The notes under the pieces are model-generated. The model did not search any database, was not told the DNA's origin, and saw only the letters and a list, made by a program, of their open reading frames with translations. DNA of 64,000 nucleotides, taken from positions 1 through 64,000 of the forward strand of contig CACYPK010000006.1 of the NCBI GenBank assembly GCA_902776285.1, in the 5' to 3' direction. Within the stretch, counting starts at the first letter, position 1. Each line of letters begins with the position of its first letter. The position numbers were made by a program, and so were the translations under genes. Shown one piece after another: positions 9,087-20,601 of this stretch. The stretch comes from an uncultured Eubacteriales bacterium (GTDB taxonomy: Bacteria > Bacillota > Clostridia > Peptostreptococcales > Anaerovoracaceae).

Positions 9087-11086
9087 TATTTTATCCTTTC
9101 CAGTCTCTCTTCTGTGCCTTTCCTCGGCAGGAAGAGCGGCACATACTCAATCAGTACACGTGAAGTCTCAAGGCCGAACCATCTTATAGGATTGCCTGCC
9201 ATGCGCCTTATGAAATACTTGTTATGTATCAGGAAATTATCTATTGGGCTGAGATCCCCTTCCATAGGCATCATCTTACGGATCAGACAGAATTTGAAGG
9301 ATCCGACATCAGACGGCCCGTAGATAGAATGCTCTCTCACCTGCTTCGGAAGTTCTCCGCTCTTCAGCAGATCCTGTACTATCTGTCTCAGATAGATGTT
9401 GATGCTCTGCTTCACCTTGAATCCGAGGATCAGGTTGACACGGAATATGTAATCCGTGCCGTACGTCTCGACCTCGTACTCCCTGTCAAAAGGCATGTTG
9501 GTCGTACTTACGCTGATGAACCAGTAAGCGTCGGCCTTCTTCGGATCCCTGTCGAGTATCGAGTAGAGGATGTCGCGGTCGATCTCCTCAAAGTCCTCTC
9601 CCTTCGCCAGATACACCAGGTTGTTGGCTGTATAAGGGATATCCGGGTCGTTCTGGAGGCCTTTTATGTTCGACAGATAATCGCGCATCGCCAGCTTGAC
9701 GCCCTGCATGCGCTCTATCTGCGTTCCCCTGTACCAGCTGATCATGATGAGCAGTATCACGAGCGAGATTATGATCGCTACATAGCCGCCGATCGTGAAC
9801 TTGCCCAGGCTGGAAACAAAGAACACTCCTTCAAGGAAGAAGAATGTAATAGCGAATATGACCGCGCCGAGGACACGCTTGTGGACCACTCCTATGTATA
9901 CAGTGAACAGCACCGTCATCATCAGCATGCTTATGGTGATCGCGAGTCCGTACGCGTTCTCCATGCGCGAGCCGCTTCTGAAGTACAGTATGACCATTGA
10001 GCAGAGCACCCAGAGGATGTTGTTCACTATAGGGATGTAGATCTGGCCCCTTGTATCCGACGGGAATCTCACGTTGAGATGCGGCATCAGGTCGAGGCTT
10101 GCGGCCTCGTGCACCAGTGTGTAACTGCCGCTTATGAGAGCCTGGCTGGCGATTATTGCTGCCAGCGCGCTCAGTATGATGGCCACCGGACGCAGCGCCG
10201 GAGGGAGCATCATATAGAACGGGTTGAGATCGTGTATAGCGGCAAGCGCCGGATCGTTTCTGTTCTCTATGATCCACGAGCACTGCCCCATGTAGTTAAG
10301 GATAAGGCAGGTCTTTACGAAAGGCCAGCTGCGCATGATGTTTTCCTTACCCACATGGCCCATGTCCGTATAGAGCGCTTCCGCGCCGGTCGTACAGAGG
10401 AACACGCTTCCGAGGATCATAAGGCCGGCCTTATTGCCCGGGCTGAACAGCACTTTTACCGCGTGTATGGGATTGAGCGCGCGCAGTACCGAAAGATCGC
10501 CCATGGCGAGCCATACGCCCGTTATCCCAAGATAAAGGAACCATATAGTCATGACAGGTCCGAACATCTTGCCGATGGAGCTTGTACCGCTTCGCTGTAT
10601 CATGAAAAGCGCGCTCACTATTGTGAGTGTGATAACTATGACGATGAACTGCCCTTCTCCAAGCAGCCTGTCCATGAAAGCGATGCTTCGCAGACCCTCG
10701 ACAGCCGTCGTCACGGTTACCGCCGGTGTAAGCACTCCGTCCGCCAGCATGGTGCATCCGCCTATCATGGTAGGGATTATGAGCCATTTGCCGCAGTCCC
10801 TTACCAGGCTGTAGAGCGCGAATATACCGCCCTCGCCGTGGTTGTCAGCCTTGAGAGCGATAAGCACGTGTTTGACCGTCGTAAGCAGCGTGATAGTCCA
10901 GATGACAAGCGACAGTGAACCGATGATGAACTCAGGGTCCACCTTATCGATCCCGCCGTTGCCCTCGACTATCGACTTCATAACGTACATAGGAGATGTA
11001 CCGATGTCGCCGTATACGATACCTATGGCGACAAGTATCATCCCCATGCTGAATTTGCTTTTTTTGTTTTCCGATAAATTATCCAT
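9086..11086 (-). CDS. kup: KUP-family potassium transporter
   Basis: 666 aa, with about 12 membrane segments in the first 450 residues and a soluble C-terminal domain, as in KUP/HAK/KT proteins. The family start GIVYGDIGTSPMYVMKS is at residues 18-34, followed by DNHGEGGIFALYSLV and the VLTPAVTV segment. It imports K+ with H+. It is the first gene of its operon, behind an extended -10 promoter with a leader of about 50 nt. No c-di-AMP (ydaO) riboswitch fits in that short leader. Confidence 0.95.
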   Translation of the reverse strand: MDNLSENKKSKFSMGMILVAIGIVYGDIGTSPMYVMKSIVEGNGGIDKVDPEFIIGSLSLVIWTITLLTTVKHVLIALKADNHGEGGIFALYSLVRDCGKWLIIPTMIGGCTMLADGVLTPAVTVTTAVEGLRSIAFMDRLLGEGQFIVIVITLTIVSALFMIQRSGTSSIGKMFGPVMTIWFLYLGITGVWLAMGDLSVLRALNPIHAVKVLFSPGNKAGLMILGSVFLCTTGAEALYTDMGHVGKENIMRSWPFVKTCLILNYMGQCSWIIENRNDPALAAIHDLNPFYMMLPPALRPVAIILSALAAIIASQALISGSYTLVHEAASLDLMPHLNVRFPSDTRGQIYIPIVNNILWVLCSMVILYFRSGSRMENAYGLAITISMLMMTVLFTVYIGVVHKRVLGAVIFAITFFFLEGVFFVSSLGKFTIGGYVAIIISLVILLIMISWYRGTQIERMQGVKLAMRDYLSNIKGLQNDPDIPYTANNLVYLAKGEDFEEIDRDILYSILDRDPKKADAYWFISVSTTNMPFDREYEVETYGTDYIFRVNLILGFKVKQSINIYLRQIVQDLLKSGELPKQVREHSIYGPSDVGSFKFCLIRKMMPMEGDLSPIDNFLIHNKYFIRRMAGNPIRWFGLETSRVLIEYVPLFLPRKGTEERLERIK

Positions 11087-11138
11087 GGCCTTTTTCAGAA
11101 ATAGCTTCCGTATAAGGTAAATAGTATTTAACTAATTG

Positions 11139-11147
11139 ATTATAGCA
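11139..11147 (-). promoter_or_regulatory. Extended -10 promoter of the kup operon
   Basis: The minus strand reads TGCTATAAT, with TATAAT at 11139-11144. There is no convincing -35. It lies 53 bp before the kup start. Confidence 0.6.
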
Positions 11148-11242
11148 CAATCAATGCTTTTCTACAGCGTTTGCGTCTGATTCTGTTTCAGAAGGTCCAA
11201 TAAAAACGGCCTCATCTGATTTGATCTGCCTGAATAATACAA

Positions 11243-11270
11243 GGGAATCAGTTTTTCATTTCTGATTCCC
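11243..11270 (-). terminator. Probable terminator after hppA
   Basis: A 9-bp stem GGGAATCAG/CTGATTCCC (11243-11251 with 11262-11270) is 43 bp beyond the hppA stop. The run after the stem on the minus strand (TTGTATTATT) is U-rich but broken, so strength is uncertain. Confidence 0.55.
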
Positions 11271-11312
11271 CCGTTATTCTCAGTATTTTATTGTGCTTTT
11301 GCCTTGCGGTAT

Positions 11313-13430
<2,118 letters not shown>

Positions 13431-13543
13431 TTTGAATACCTCCTTGCTTGAACCTGTATTTGTATTTTTACCAAGTATATCAAATAGGCAGAAAAATAAA
13501 AATACAGGAAAACCTTGTTAAATAATGTTTTTAAATAATTACA

Positions 13544-13568
13544 GAGCCGCCGTTTCACACGGCGGCTC
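13544..13568 (-). terminator. Terminator after ppdK
   Basis: A GC-rich 9-bp stem (13544-13552 with 13560-13568) starts 10 bp beyond the ppdK stop. It is followed on the minus strand by a U-rich but interrupted run. Confidence 0.65.
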
Positions 13569-13578
13569 CTATTATCTT

Positions 13579-16209
13579 TTATTTGCCCTTCTTTTCCGAT
13601 ATCGCGGCCTGCGCTGCGGCAAGTCTCGCGATCGGCACTCTGAACGGCGAGCATGATACGTAGTTTAATCCTACTTCGTGACAGAAGTGTATGGAGGCAG
13701 GGTCACCGCCGTGCTCTCCGCAGATACCGAGCTTGATGTTCGGTCTGGTCTTGCGTCCGCCTTCGGCTGCCAGTCTTATGAGCTTGCCGATGCCCTTCTG
13801 ATCGAGCGACTGGAACGGATCGTTCTCGAGTATGCCTTTCCCGACGTATTCCTTGATGATCGCTCCTGTGTCGTCTCTGGAGAATCCAAAGCCCATCTGT
13901 GTCAGGTCGTTTGTACCGAACGAGAAGAACTCAGCCTCCTCTGCGATCTCATCAGCTGTCAGAGCGGCTCTTGGGATCTCGATCATGGTTCCGACCATGT
14001 ACTTCATCTTTTCACCGGACTCAGCGATGAGTCTGTCTGCTACCTCTACGATAGTGTCCTTGACGAATTTGAGTTCGTTTACGTGTCCTACCAACGGTAC
14101 CATGATCTCAGGCACGATCTCGAGTCCGTCCTCTTTGCGCACCTCGAGAGCAGCCGAGATGATAGCCTCTGTCTGCATCTCCGCGATCTCAGGATATGTA
14201 ACGGCGAGTCTGCAGCCTCTGTGTCCCAGCATAGGGTTGAACTCGTGGAGTTCGAGAGTCTTGCTGACAACCTTTTCGTAAGGGATACCGAACTGTTCGG
14301 AAAGCTCCTTGATGTCCTCGTCTGTCTTCGGCAGGAACTCATGCAGAGGCGGGTCAAGCAGTCTGATCGTTACAGGTCTGTCTCCCATTGCCTTGTAGAT
14401 GCCCTTGAAGTCTTCCTTCTGATAAGGCAGGAGACCGGCGAGAGCTTCCCTTCTGTCCGCCTCGTCTTCCGCAAGGATCATCCTTCTGATCTTAGGGATC
14501 CTTTCGTCATCGAAGAACATGTGCTCTGTACGGCAGAGTCCGATGCCCTCAGCTCCGAACGCTACAGCCTGAGCGGCGTCTCTAGGATTGTCCGCGTTTG
14601 TTCTGACCTTGAGTGTTCTTGCCTCATCGGCCCACTCCATGATCTGTCCGAAATCTCCGGAGAGCTCCGGCGCCAGAGTCTTTATGGCCTCTGTATAAAC
14701 GCTTCCGTCTGAACCGTTGAGTGAGATGCTGTCTCCCTCTTTATATACCTTGCCGCCGACTGTCAGGGTCTTGGCAGCTTCATCTACCGAGATCTCCTTG
14801 CAGCCTGCAACGCAGCACTTGCCCATTCCTCTGGCTACTACAGCAGCGTGCGATGTCATTCCTCCGCGGGCTGTCAGTATACCTTCAGCAGCTACCATGC
14901 CTGCGAGATCCTCAGGCGAAGTCTCCTCTCTTACGAGGATGACCTTCTTGCCTTCTGCCGCGAACGCGCCTGCATCCTCAGCGTTGAATACGATCTGGCC
15001 TGTAGCAGCTCCCGGAGAAGCCGGAAGTCCCTTTGTAACAGGAGTCGCCTTCTTCAGTTCTTCGGCGTCGAATACAGGATGCAGGAGCTGATCGATCATG
15101 TCAGGCTCTACTCTCATTACAGCCGTATCCTTGTCGATGAGTCCCTCTTTTACGAGGTCTACGGCGATCTTTACGGCCGCGGCGGCTGTTCTCTTACCGT
15201 TACGTGTCTGCAGCATGTAAAGCTTTCTGTCTTCAACAGTGAACTCCATGTCCTGCATGTCTTTATAGTGGTTCTCGAGCGTGTTTGCTATCTTCTCAAA
15301 CTGGGTGTAGACCTCAGGGAACGCGTCCGCCATCTCGGAAATCGGCTGCGGTGTCCTGATACCTGCTACTACGTCCTCACCCTGAGCATTGACAAGGAAC
15401 TCTCCGAAGAGCTTGCTGTCGCCGTTTGCAGGGTTTCTCGTGAACGCTACGCCTGTACCGGAGTCGTTGCCGCTGTTGCCGAACACCATGGACTGAACGT
15501 TTACGGCTGTTCCGAGTGAATCAGGGATACCGTACATGTTTCTGTAGAGGATAGCTCTTTCGTTGTTCCATGATCTGAATACGGCCTTGATAGCCTCAAG
15601 CAGCTGATCCTTAGGCTCTTGAGGGAATTCTCTTCCGAGTTCTCTCTTTACCACCTCTTTGTAGCCCTTGATGACTTCCTTGAGGTCGTCTGTTGTCAGC
15701 TCAACGTCATACTCAACGCCGGCCTTCTTCTTCTGGCCTTCAAATACAGCGTCGAAGTTGGACTTTTTGATCTCCATAACGACATCGCCGAACATCTGCA
15801 TGAATCTGCGGTAGCTGTCATACGCGAATCTGTCGTTTCCGGTCTTCTTGGCAAGCCCTTCAACAGCCACATCATTGAGTCCGAGGTTCAGTATGGTATC
15901 CATCATGCCCGGCATGGAGATAGGCGCACCGGATCTTACGGATACGAGCAGAGGGTTCTCATTGTCCCCGAACTTCTTGCCCATCACCTCTTCGAGTTCC
16001 GCGATGTGCTCCCATACTTCATCGATGACTGCCTGATCAAGAACGCCGCCGTCTTCGGTATACTTTCTGCATACATCAGTTGTGATGGTGAAACCGAACG
16101 GTACAGGAAGACCGATATTGGTCATCTCAGCGAGGTTGGCGCCCTTGCCTCCGAGCAGGTTCCTCATGTCTTTTGAGCCTTCATTAAATGAATATACGTA
16201 CTTTGCCAT
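13579..16209 (-). CDS. ppdK: Pyruvate, phosphate dikinase
   Basis: 876 aa, full length. The N-terminal ATP-grasp domain begins near GGKGANLAEMT (residues 18-28). The swivelling phosphohistidine domain has the catalytic His in GGMTSHAAVVARGMGKCC (around residue 455). The C-terminal PEP/pyruvate TIM barrel ends with the active-site Cys in GICGEHGGDP. It interconverts pyruvate + ATP + Pi and PEP + AMP + PPi. Proximity to the membrane pyrophosphatase suggests PPi-linked glycolysis or gluconeogenesis. The ribosome site AAAGG precedes ATG 16209. Confidence 0.97.
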   Translation of the reverse strand: MAKYVYSFNEGSKDMRNLLGGKGANLAEMTNIGLPVPFGFTITTDVCRKYTEDGGVLDQAVIDEVWEHIAELEEVMGKKFGDNENPLLVSVRSGAPISMPGMMDTILNLGLNDVAVEGLAKKTGNDRFAYDSYRRFMQMFGDVVMEIKKSNFDAVFEGQKKKAGVEYDVELTTDDLKEVIKGYKEVVKRELGREFPQEPKDQLLEAIKAVFRSWNNERAILYRNMYGIPDSLGTAVNVQSMVFGNSGNDSGTGVAFTRNPANGDSKLFGEFLVNAQGEDVVAGIRTPQPISEMADAFPEVYTQFEKIANTLENHYKDMQDMEFTVEDRKLYMLQTRNGKRTAAAAVKIAVDLVKEGLIDKDTAVMRVEPDMIDQLLHPVFDAEELKKATPVTKGLPASPGAATGQIVFNAEDAGAFAAEGKKVILVREETSPEDLAGMVAAEGILTARGGMTSHAAVVARGMGKCCVAGCKEISVDEAAKTLTVGGKVYKEGDSISLNGSDGSVYTEAIKTLAPELSGDFGQIMEWADEARTLKVRTNADNPRDAAQAVAFGAEGIGLCRTEHMFFDDERIPKIRRMILAEDEADRREALAGLLPYQKEDFKGIYKAMGDRPVTIRLLDPPLHEFLPKTDEDIKELSEQFGIPYEKVVSKTLELHEFNPMLGHRGCRLAVTYPEIAEMQTEAIISAALEVRKEDGLEIVPEIMVPLVGHVNELKFVKDTIVEVADRLIAESGEKMKYMVGTMIEIPRAALTADEIAEEAEFFSFGTNDLTQMGFGFSRDDTGAIIKEYVGKGILENDPFQSLDQKGIGKLIRLAAEGGRKTRPNIKLGICGEHGGDPASIHFCHEVGLNYVSCSPFRVPIARLAAAQAAISEKKGK

Positions 16210-16238
16210 AAGCTATTATTACCTTTCTTAATTTGTTG

Positions 16239-16263
16239 TGGCCTGCGCAGCCGGCGCAGGCCA
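16239..16263 (-). terminator. GC-rich stem-loop between glyS and ppdK
   Basis: A 10-bp perfect stem (16239-16248 with 16254-16263) and 5-nt loop lie 14 bp after the glyS stop. There is no real U-run on the minus strand, so it may be a weak terminator or an mRNA-end stabiliser. Confidence 0.4.
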
Positions 16264-16276
16264 TGATTTAACTTGC

Positions 16277-17713
16277 CTAGAATCTGAGTCTTTCTTCGAT
16301 ATAACTTCTTACCTCCGTGATAGGCACGCGGACCTGTTCCATCGTATCCCTGTCGCGGATGGTTACTGATTTATCTTCGGCTGTGTCAAAGTCAACACAG
16401 ATACTGAACGGCGTTCCGATCTCGTCCTCTCTTCTGTAGCGCTTGCCGATGGAGCCCGAAGCGTCGTACTCTACCATGAAGTACTTTCTGAGCTCTTCGT
16501 ATACCGGCATGGCCACGTCTTCGAGTTTCTTGGAGAGCGGCAGCACGGCAGCCTTGTAAGGAGCCAGTGCCGGATGGAGTCTGAGAACAGTACGTACGTC
16601 CTCTTTGCCCTTCGCGTCAGTGAGGACCTCTTCATCGTACGCGTCGACCAGATACGCCAGCACGAGTCTCTCGACTCCGACGGACGGTTCGATGCAGTAC
16701 GGAACGTATCTCTCGTTTGTCTCAGGATCGAGATAGCTCATGTCCTCGCCCGAGTGAGTCTGGTGAGCCATGAGGTCGTAGTCCGTACGCGACGCTACGC
16801 CCCAGATCTCGCCCCATCCGAACGGGAAGAGATACTCTATGTCCGTTGTGGCGTTGCTGTAGTGCGAAAGTTCTTCAGGCGTGTGGTCTCTGAATCTGGT
16901 GTATTCTTCCTTGAGTCCCAGACTGCTGAGGAAGTCCAGACAATACTGCTTCCAGTATGCGAACCAGTCGAGTTCGGTGCCCGGCTTGCAGAAGAATTCA
17001 AGCTCCATCTGCTCAAACTCTCTCACCCTGAAGATGAAATTGCCCGGCGTTATCTCGTTTCTGAAAGACTTTCCTACCTGCGCGATACCGAAAGGTATCT
17101 TTTTACGCGATGTCCTCTGAACGTTCTTGAAATTGACAAATATACCCTGCGCCGTTTCAGGCCTCATATAGATCTCGGACTTGGAGTCCTCGGTGACGCC
17201 CTGGAATGTCTTGAACATCAGGTTGAACTGTCTGATGCCGGTGAAGTCGCTCTTTCCGCAGTTAGGGCATTTGATTGCCTTGTCCGCGATGAAGCTCTCC
17301 ATGTCTTCCCTGGACCATCCGTCAACGACGACCTCTTCATCAGGCTCGTTCTCCTTGTACCAGTCCTCGATGAGCTGGTCGGCTCTGTAGCGTGTCTTGC
17401 AGGATCTGCAGTCGATCAGCGGATCGCTGAATCCGCCTACGTGTCCAGACGCGACCCATGTCTGAGGATTCATCAGTATAGCAGCGTCGAGTCCGACATT
17501 GAGTCCTGATTCCCTGACGAACTTCTGTCTCCATGCGTCCTTGATGTTGTTCTTGAACTCGACCCCCAAAGGACCGAAGTCCCATGTGTTGGCAAGTCCT
17601 CCGTAGATCTCCGATCCCGGGAAGATGTAGCCCCTGTTCTTACAGAGAGCTATGATCTTCTCCATGGTAACGGCTCTGTCGGTAACGGGTATGTCTTTTT
17701 TATCGATTGGCAT
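16277..17713 (-). CDS. glyS: Glycyl-tRNA synthetase, single-chain dimeric type
   Basis: 478 aa class II synthetase of the alpha2 type. It begins with a [23 protein letters not shown] region. Motif 2 is around [25 protein letters not shown], and motif 3 is in [14 protein letters not shown] zinc-type insert has CRSCKTRY and CPNCGKSD. The C-terminal anticodon-binding domain starts near PYKAAVLPL. It charges tRNA-Gly. It starts only 3 bp after the DUF4342 gene, so there is no room for a T-box leader. Confidence 0.96.
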   Translation of the reverse strand: MPIDKKDIPVTDRAVTMEKIIALCKNRGYIFPGSEIYGGLANTWDFGPLGVEFKNNIKDAWRQKFVRESGLNVGLDAAILMNPQTWVASGHVGGFSDPLIDCRSCKTRYRADQLIEDWYKENEPDEEVVVDGWSREDMESFIADKAIKCPNCGKSDFTGIRQFNLMFKTFQGVTEDSKSEIYMRPETAQGIFVNFKNVQRTSRKKIPFGIAQVGKSFRNEITPGNFIFRVREFEQMELEFFCKPGTELDWFAYWKQYCLDFLSSLGLKEEYTRFRDHTPEELSHYSNATTDIEYLFPFGWGEIWGVASRTDYDLMAHQTHSGEDMSYLDPETNERYVPYCIEPSVGVERLVLAYLVDAYDEEVLTDAKGKEDVRTVLRLHPALAPYKAAVLPLSKKLEDVAMPVYEELRKYFMVEYDASGSIGKRYRREDEIGTPFSICVDFDTAEDKSVTIRDRDTMEQVRVPITEVRSYIEERLRF

Positions 17714-17716
17714 TTA

Positions 17717-18346
17717 TTAAAGCTCCTCGTCCTTGAATTCTTCTTCGATGATGTCTTCGGCATCGCTCTGCTTATAAGCGTCGGAAGCTTCTTTGATAAG
17801 TTCCTTGACCGTCTTGCCTGCCTTCTTGGCAAAGCTGTCGATCGTGCTCATCAGCTCGTCGAGAGTATCCTTGTTGAGTGACTCCTGAGCCTTTGTAGCC
17901 CCCTTTTCAACAGCGCCTCTGGCCTTGTCGTAAGCTCCTACGACTTTGCCGTCGATGTCGACGACCTTGCCTTCAGAATCCACGAAGTCGATGTTGCACT
18001 GAGCTCCCAGAGCGGCTACTATGCCGAGGATGGCTCCCCATGGTACGAGGACCGCGCCGATGACGCCGGCTGTAACAGGGAAGTTAACGATGGTCTTCTC
18101 ATTCTTGGTGATGAGGATCCTTGAGACGTTGCCCTTGTCTACGATCTCTTTCATCTTAGCAAAGATAGGGCTGTCCTTGAGGCTGCCTCCGTCTACCTTG
18201 TCGTGCTCTTTGTTCATATCGGCTTCAAGAGCGATGATAGCGTCCACAACGCTGCCTTCCGCTGCCTCGAGGGCTGCCTTTGCCTCAGCGTATGTCGAGC
18301 CTGTTCTTTCCTTCACGAGTTCGATCTTTTCAAGTGTGATTTCCAT
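17717..18346 (-). CDS. DUF4342-type protein with N-terminal UBA-like domain
   Basis: 209 aa. Residues 1-45 form a helical UBA/TS-N-like domain of the sort found at the start of EF-Ts (TLEKIELVKERTG, followed by a SVVDAIIALE-like stretch). The middle has a hydrophobic segment (ITAG/GAVLVPWGAILGIVAALG-like, about residues 92-115) that could cross or lie on the membrane. The C-terminus is acidic, with EED and EEFKDEEL patches. The function of the family is unknown. The gene is packed between recO (0 bp) and glyS (3 bp) and so belongs to the ribosome-maturation operon. Confidence 0.7.
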   Translation of the reverse strand: MEITLEKIELVKERTGSTYAEAKAALEAAEGSVVDAIIALEADMNKEHDKVDGGSLKDSPIFAKMKEIVDKGNVSRILITKNEKTIVNFPVTAGVIGAVLVPWGAILGIVAALGAQCNIDFVDSEGKVVDIDGKVVGAYDKARGAVEKGATKAQESLNKDTLDELMSTIDSFAKKAGKTVKELIKEASDAYKQSDAEDIIEEEFKDEEL

Positions 18347-19114
18347 TTACTGTACCTCCAATCCTTTGAGAGATCTGAGTGCGTCTACGCCCAGATAACG
18401 GTCTGTATAATCTGCGAGTAATTCCCTGACCTCTTTCCTTACTTCAGGTTTGAGGTCGACCTTTTCAAATGTTTTGATCGGTTTGGATTCAAAATATCTA
18501 AACACATCGATTATATCGAATCCGGGCCTGTAAATCAATGAATCGGCCCCTCTTTTCTCTTCCTGAGCGCACTCCGGACAGATTATCCCGCCGTCGCTCA
18601 CGGAGAACATTTTGCGGCCTTCTCCGAAGTCCTCCGGCTTCTTGCCGCAATTGACGCAGCACCCGAGTTCCGGAGCGACTCCAAGCATACCCAGAGTCTT
18701 TACAATGAACGCGAAGAGCAGCGTTTCGGGATCCGAGTTGCAGACGGATACCGATTGCAGAAAGTCGAGGGAAAGGTCAAACAGTTTAGGCATAGGTTCC
18801 CCCTCCGCGAGCACCTTGTCCAGGTACTCTATAAAAGAAGACGCCGTCATGAAGCGGTCTATGTCCTCACCTATGGAATAAAAGCTCTTGCTGACGGAAG
18901 CCGAATTGACGCTGTATGCCTCCCTGCCCTTGAATATGTCATATTCCGCATATGTAAAAGGACGAAGCGCCAGCGCAGCCTTGCTGCGGGACTTCTCGTT
19001 TATGGAAGTCCCGGCGGAAAGCTTGCCGTACTGCTTCGTAAATATCACTATCATGCGGCGGTTGTTCGCTATCTTGCGCTGCCGCAATACAATGCCTTCT
19101 GTGTTTATGATCAT
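18347..19114 (-). CDS. recO: DNA repair protein RecO
   Basis: 255 aa. The N-terminal OB-fold begins INTEGIVLRQRKIANNRR. A helical domain follows, then a zinc-finger motif CCVNCGK...CPECAQ around residues 157-185. RecO loads RecA on SSB-covered single-strand DNA together with RecR. Its position after era is the common arrangement in Bacillota. The ribosome site for ATG 19114 is weak, and a stem-loop fills the era-recO spacer. Confidence 0.93.
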   Translation of the reverse strand: MIINTEGIVLRQRKIANNRRMIVIFTKQYGKLSAGTSINEKSRSKAALALRPFTYAEYDIFKGREAYSVNSASVSKSFYSIGEDIDRFMTASSFIEYLDKVLAEGEPMPKLFDLSLDFLQSVSVCNSDPETLLFAFIVKTLGMLGVAPELGCCVNCGKKPEDFGEGRKMFSVSDGGIICPECAQEEKRGADSLIYRPGFDIIDVFRYFESKPIKTFEKVDLKPEVRKEVRELLADYTDRYLGVDALRSLKGLEVQ

Positions 19115-19125
19115 AAATTACACCG

Positions 19126-19192
19126 GGCCGCATCTCGTCGCAAAAGTTCCTCCCGGCACGGAGGCCGACGGAGACTTTTGCTGCGTGCGGCC
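19126..19192 (-). other. Three-step stem-loop in the era-recO spacer
   Basis: Nested inverted repeats pair 19126-19132 with 19186-19192 (GGCCGCA), 19140-19147 with 19174-19181 (GCAAAAGT) and 19149-19153 with 19160-19164 (CCTCC). Internal loops separate the three helices. It occupies nearly the whole spacer on the transcribed strand. It has no U-run, so a processing or stability role is more likely than termination. Confidence 0.6.
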
Positions 19193-19195
19193 GTC

Positions 19196-20104
19196 TTATT
19201 CGTCCTTATAGCCCCAATTACGTATTGTGCGCTCTGAATCGCGCCAGCCCTCTTTCACCTTTACAAAGAGGCTCAGGAATACTTTGCCTCCCAGAAGTTC
19301 TTCTATCTCAAGGCGCGCCGCCTTGCCGACTCCCTTGAGTTTGGCGCCGCCCTTGCCTATTATGATGCCTTTATGCGATTTCTTTTCGCAGTATATGACC
19401 GCGGATATCTCCGTAGCGGCGCCCGGCCTTTCAGGCTCCTTGAAGGACTCTATCTCGACGAACACTCCGTGCGGGACCTCGTCCTCAAGGTAGTTCATGA
19501 GTTTCTCGCGTATGATCTCGCTCACGATGAATCTTACCGGGTCGTCGGTAGCGATGTCATCCGGATAGTACATAGGGCCTTCCTTCATATAGTCAGCGAG
19601 CCTGTCCCTGAGCATCTCCACGTTATCGCCCTTCAGGGCTGAGACTCCGTAGATATCGTCAAAGAGTCCCGTCTCTTCGTACTTGTTGTACAGTTCGAGG
19701 TATTTCTCCGGACCGATGAGATCGCTCTTGTTGATAGCCAGTATCTTCGGCGCTTCGGTATCCTGAAGCAGCTTTATCACTGCCTCGTCGCCCCTGCCGA
19801 AGTCGAGCGTCCCGTCTATTATAAGCAAAATAACGTCAACACCGCTCAGGGTATTGACGGCTGTCTCATTGATCGCCGATCCCAGCTTATTGTGGGGCTT
19901 GTGTAAACCCGGCGTATCAAGGAAGACCATCTGCAGGCCTTCTCCGCCGCCGTATTCAAGATCGGTATAGATGCCTTTTATTCTGTTGAGTGTTGTCTGA
20001 GGCTTTGACGAAGTGATCGCGATCTTTTCGCCAAGCATACGGTTCATAAGCGTGGACTTGCCTACGTTAGGCCTCCCCGCTATCGCAATAAATCCTGATC
20101 TCAT
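19196..20104 (-). CDS. era: GTPase Era
   Basis: 302 aa, full length. The GTPase domain shows G1 GRPNVGKSTLMN (8-19), G3 DTPG in VFLDTPGLHKPH and G4 NKSD in ILAINKSDLIG. The C-terminal KH domain (IYCEKKSHKGIIIGKGGAKLK region) binds the 3' end of 16S rRNA. Era helps mature the 30S subunit. Its start overlaps the ybeY stop by 4 bp, pairing two late 16S-maturation proteins. Confidence 0.97.
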   Translation of the reverse strand: MRSGFIAIAGRPNVGKSTLMNRMLGEKIAITSSKPQTTLNRIKGIYTDLEYGGGEGLQMVFLDTPGLHKPHNKLGSAINETAVNTLSGVDVILLIIDGTLDFGRGDEAVIKLLQDTEAPKILAINKSDLIGPEKYLELYNKYEETGLFDDIYGVSALKGDNVEMLRDRLADYMKEGPMYYPDDIATDDPVRFIVSEIIREKLMNYLEDEVPHGVFVEIESFKEPERPGAATEISAVIYCEKKSHKGIIIGKGGAKLKGVGKAARLEIEELLGGKVFLSLFVKVKEGWRDSERTIRNWGYKDE

Positions 20105-20598
20105 TTGCCTCTGCTTACTCCTATTGCCGCGAGGACCTCTTCTTCACGCGCCCTCATGACGGCTTTTTCATCTTCTTCCATATGGTCATAACCGAAGAGA
20201 TGCATCACGCTGTGGACGAACAGGTACAGCATTTCGCGCGTCATACCCGTTCCGTACTCTTCAGCCTGTCTTTCCGCCTGCTCAAAGCAAATGACAACAT
20301 CACCTATAAGTGTCGAGGCTTCGTCGTTCATCAGATCCGCCAGCAGATCGGCGTGTCCTTCAAACTGCGGGAAGCTCAGGACATCAGTAACGCTGTCATT
20401 TCCCCTGTAGTCGCGGTTAAGTTCACGTATAGTATTATCGTCAACTACCGTTACGCCTATCTCAGGATCGTTCTCAAGGCTCTCGATACCGGCTTCTTTG
20501 TCGAATTCCGTCCTGAAAGCCTCTTCTGCGGCCTGCTCCATGAGTCTTTGCATCTCAGGTGTCAGTCTGCCGGGTTCATCACTGAATACTATCTGCAT
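20101..20598 (-). CDS. ybeY: rRNA maturation endoribonuclease YbeY
   Basis: 165 aa. The zinc motif HSVMHLFGYDHMEEDE has the three His ligands of the family, and the RGNDSVTDVLSFPQ block is conserved. YbeY acts in 16S rRNA 3'-end processing and ribosome quality control. It starts 3 bp after phoH ends and overlaps era by 4 bp. Confidence 0.96.
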   Translation of the reverse strand: MQIVFSDEPGRLTPEMQRLMEQAAEEAFRTEFDKEAGIESLENDPEIGVTVVDDNTIRELNRDYRGNDSVTDVLSFPQFEGHADLLADLMNDEASTLIGDVVICFEQAERQAEEYGTGMTREMLYLFVHSVMHLFGYDHMEEDEKAVMRAREEEVLAAIGVSRGK

Positions 20599-20601
20599 AA
20601 A

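Noticed and set aside
8253..9323. A 356-residue plus-strand frame opposite galM
   Set aside because: galM motifs are clear on the minus strand, and the plus frame has no start signal or known motif.
11087..11312. A c-di-AMP or other riboswitch in front of kup
   Set aside because: The leader from the likely promoter is only about 50 nt, too short for a ydaO riboswitch, and no conserved core is visible.
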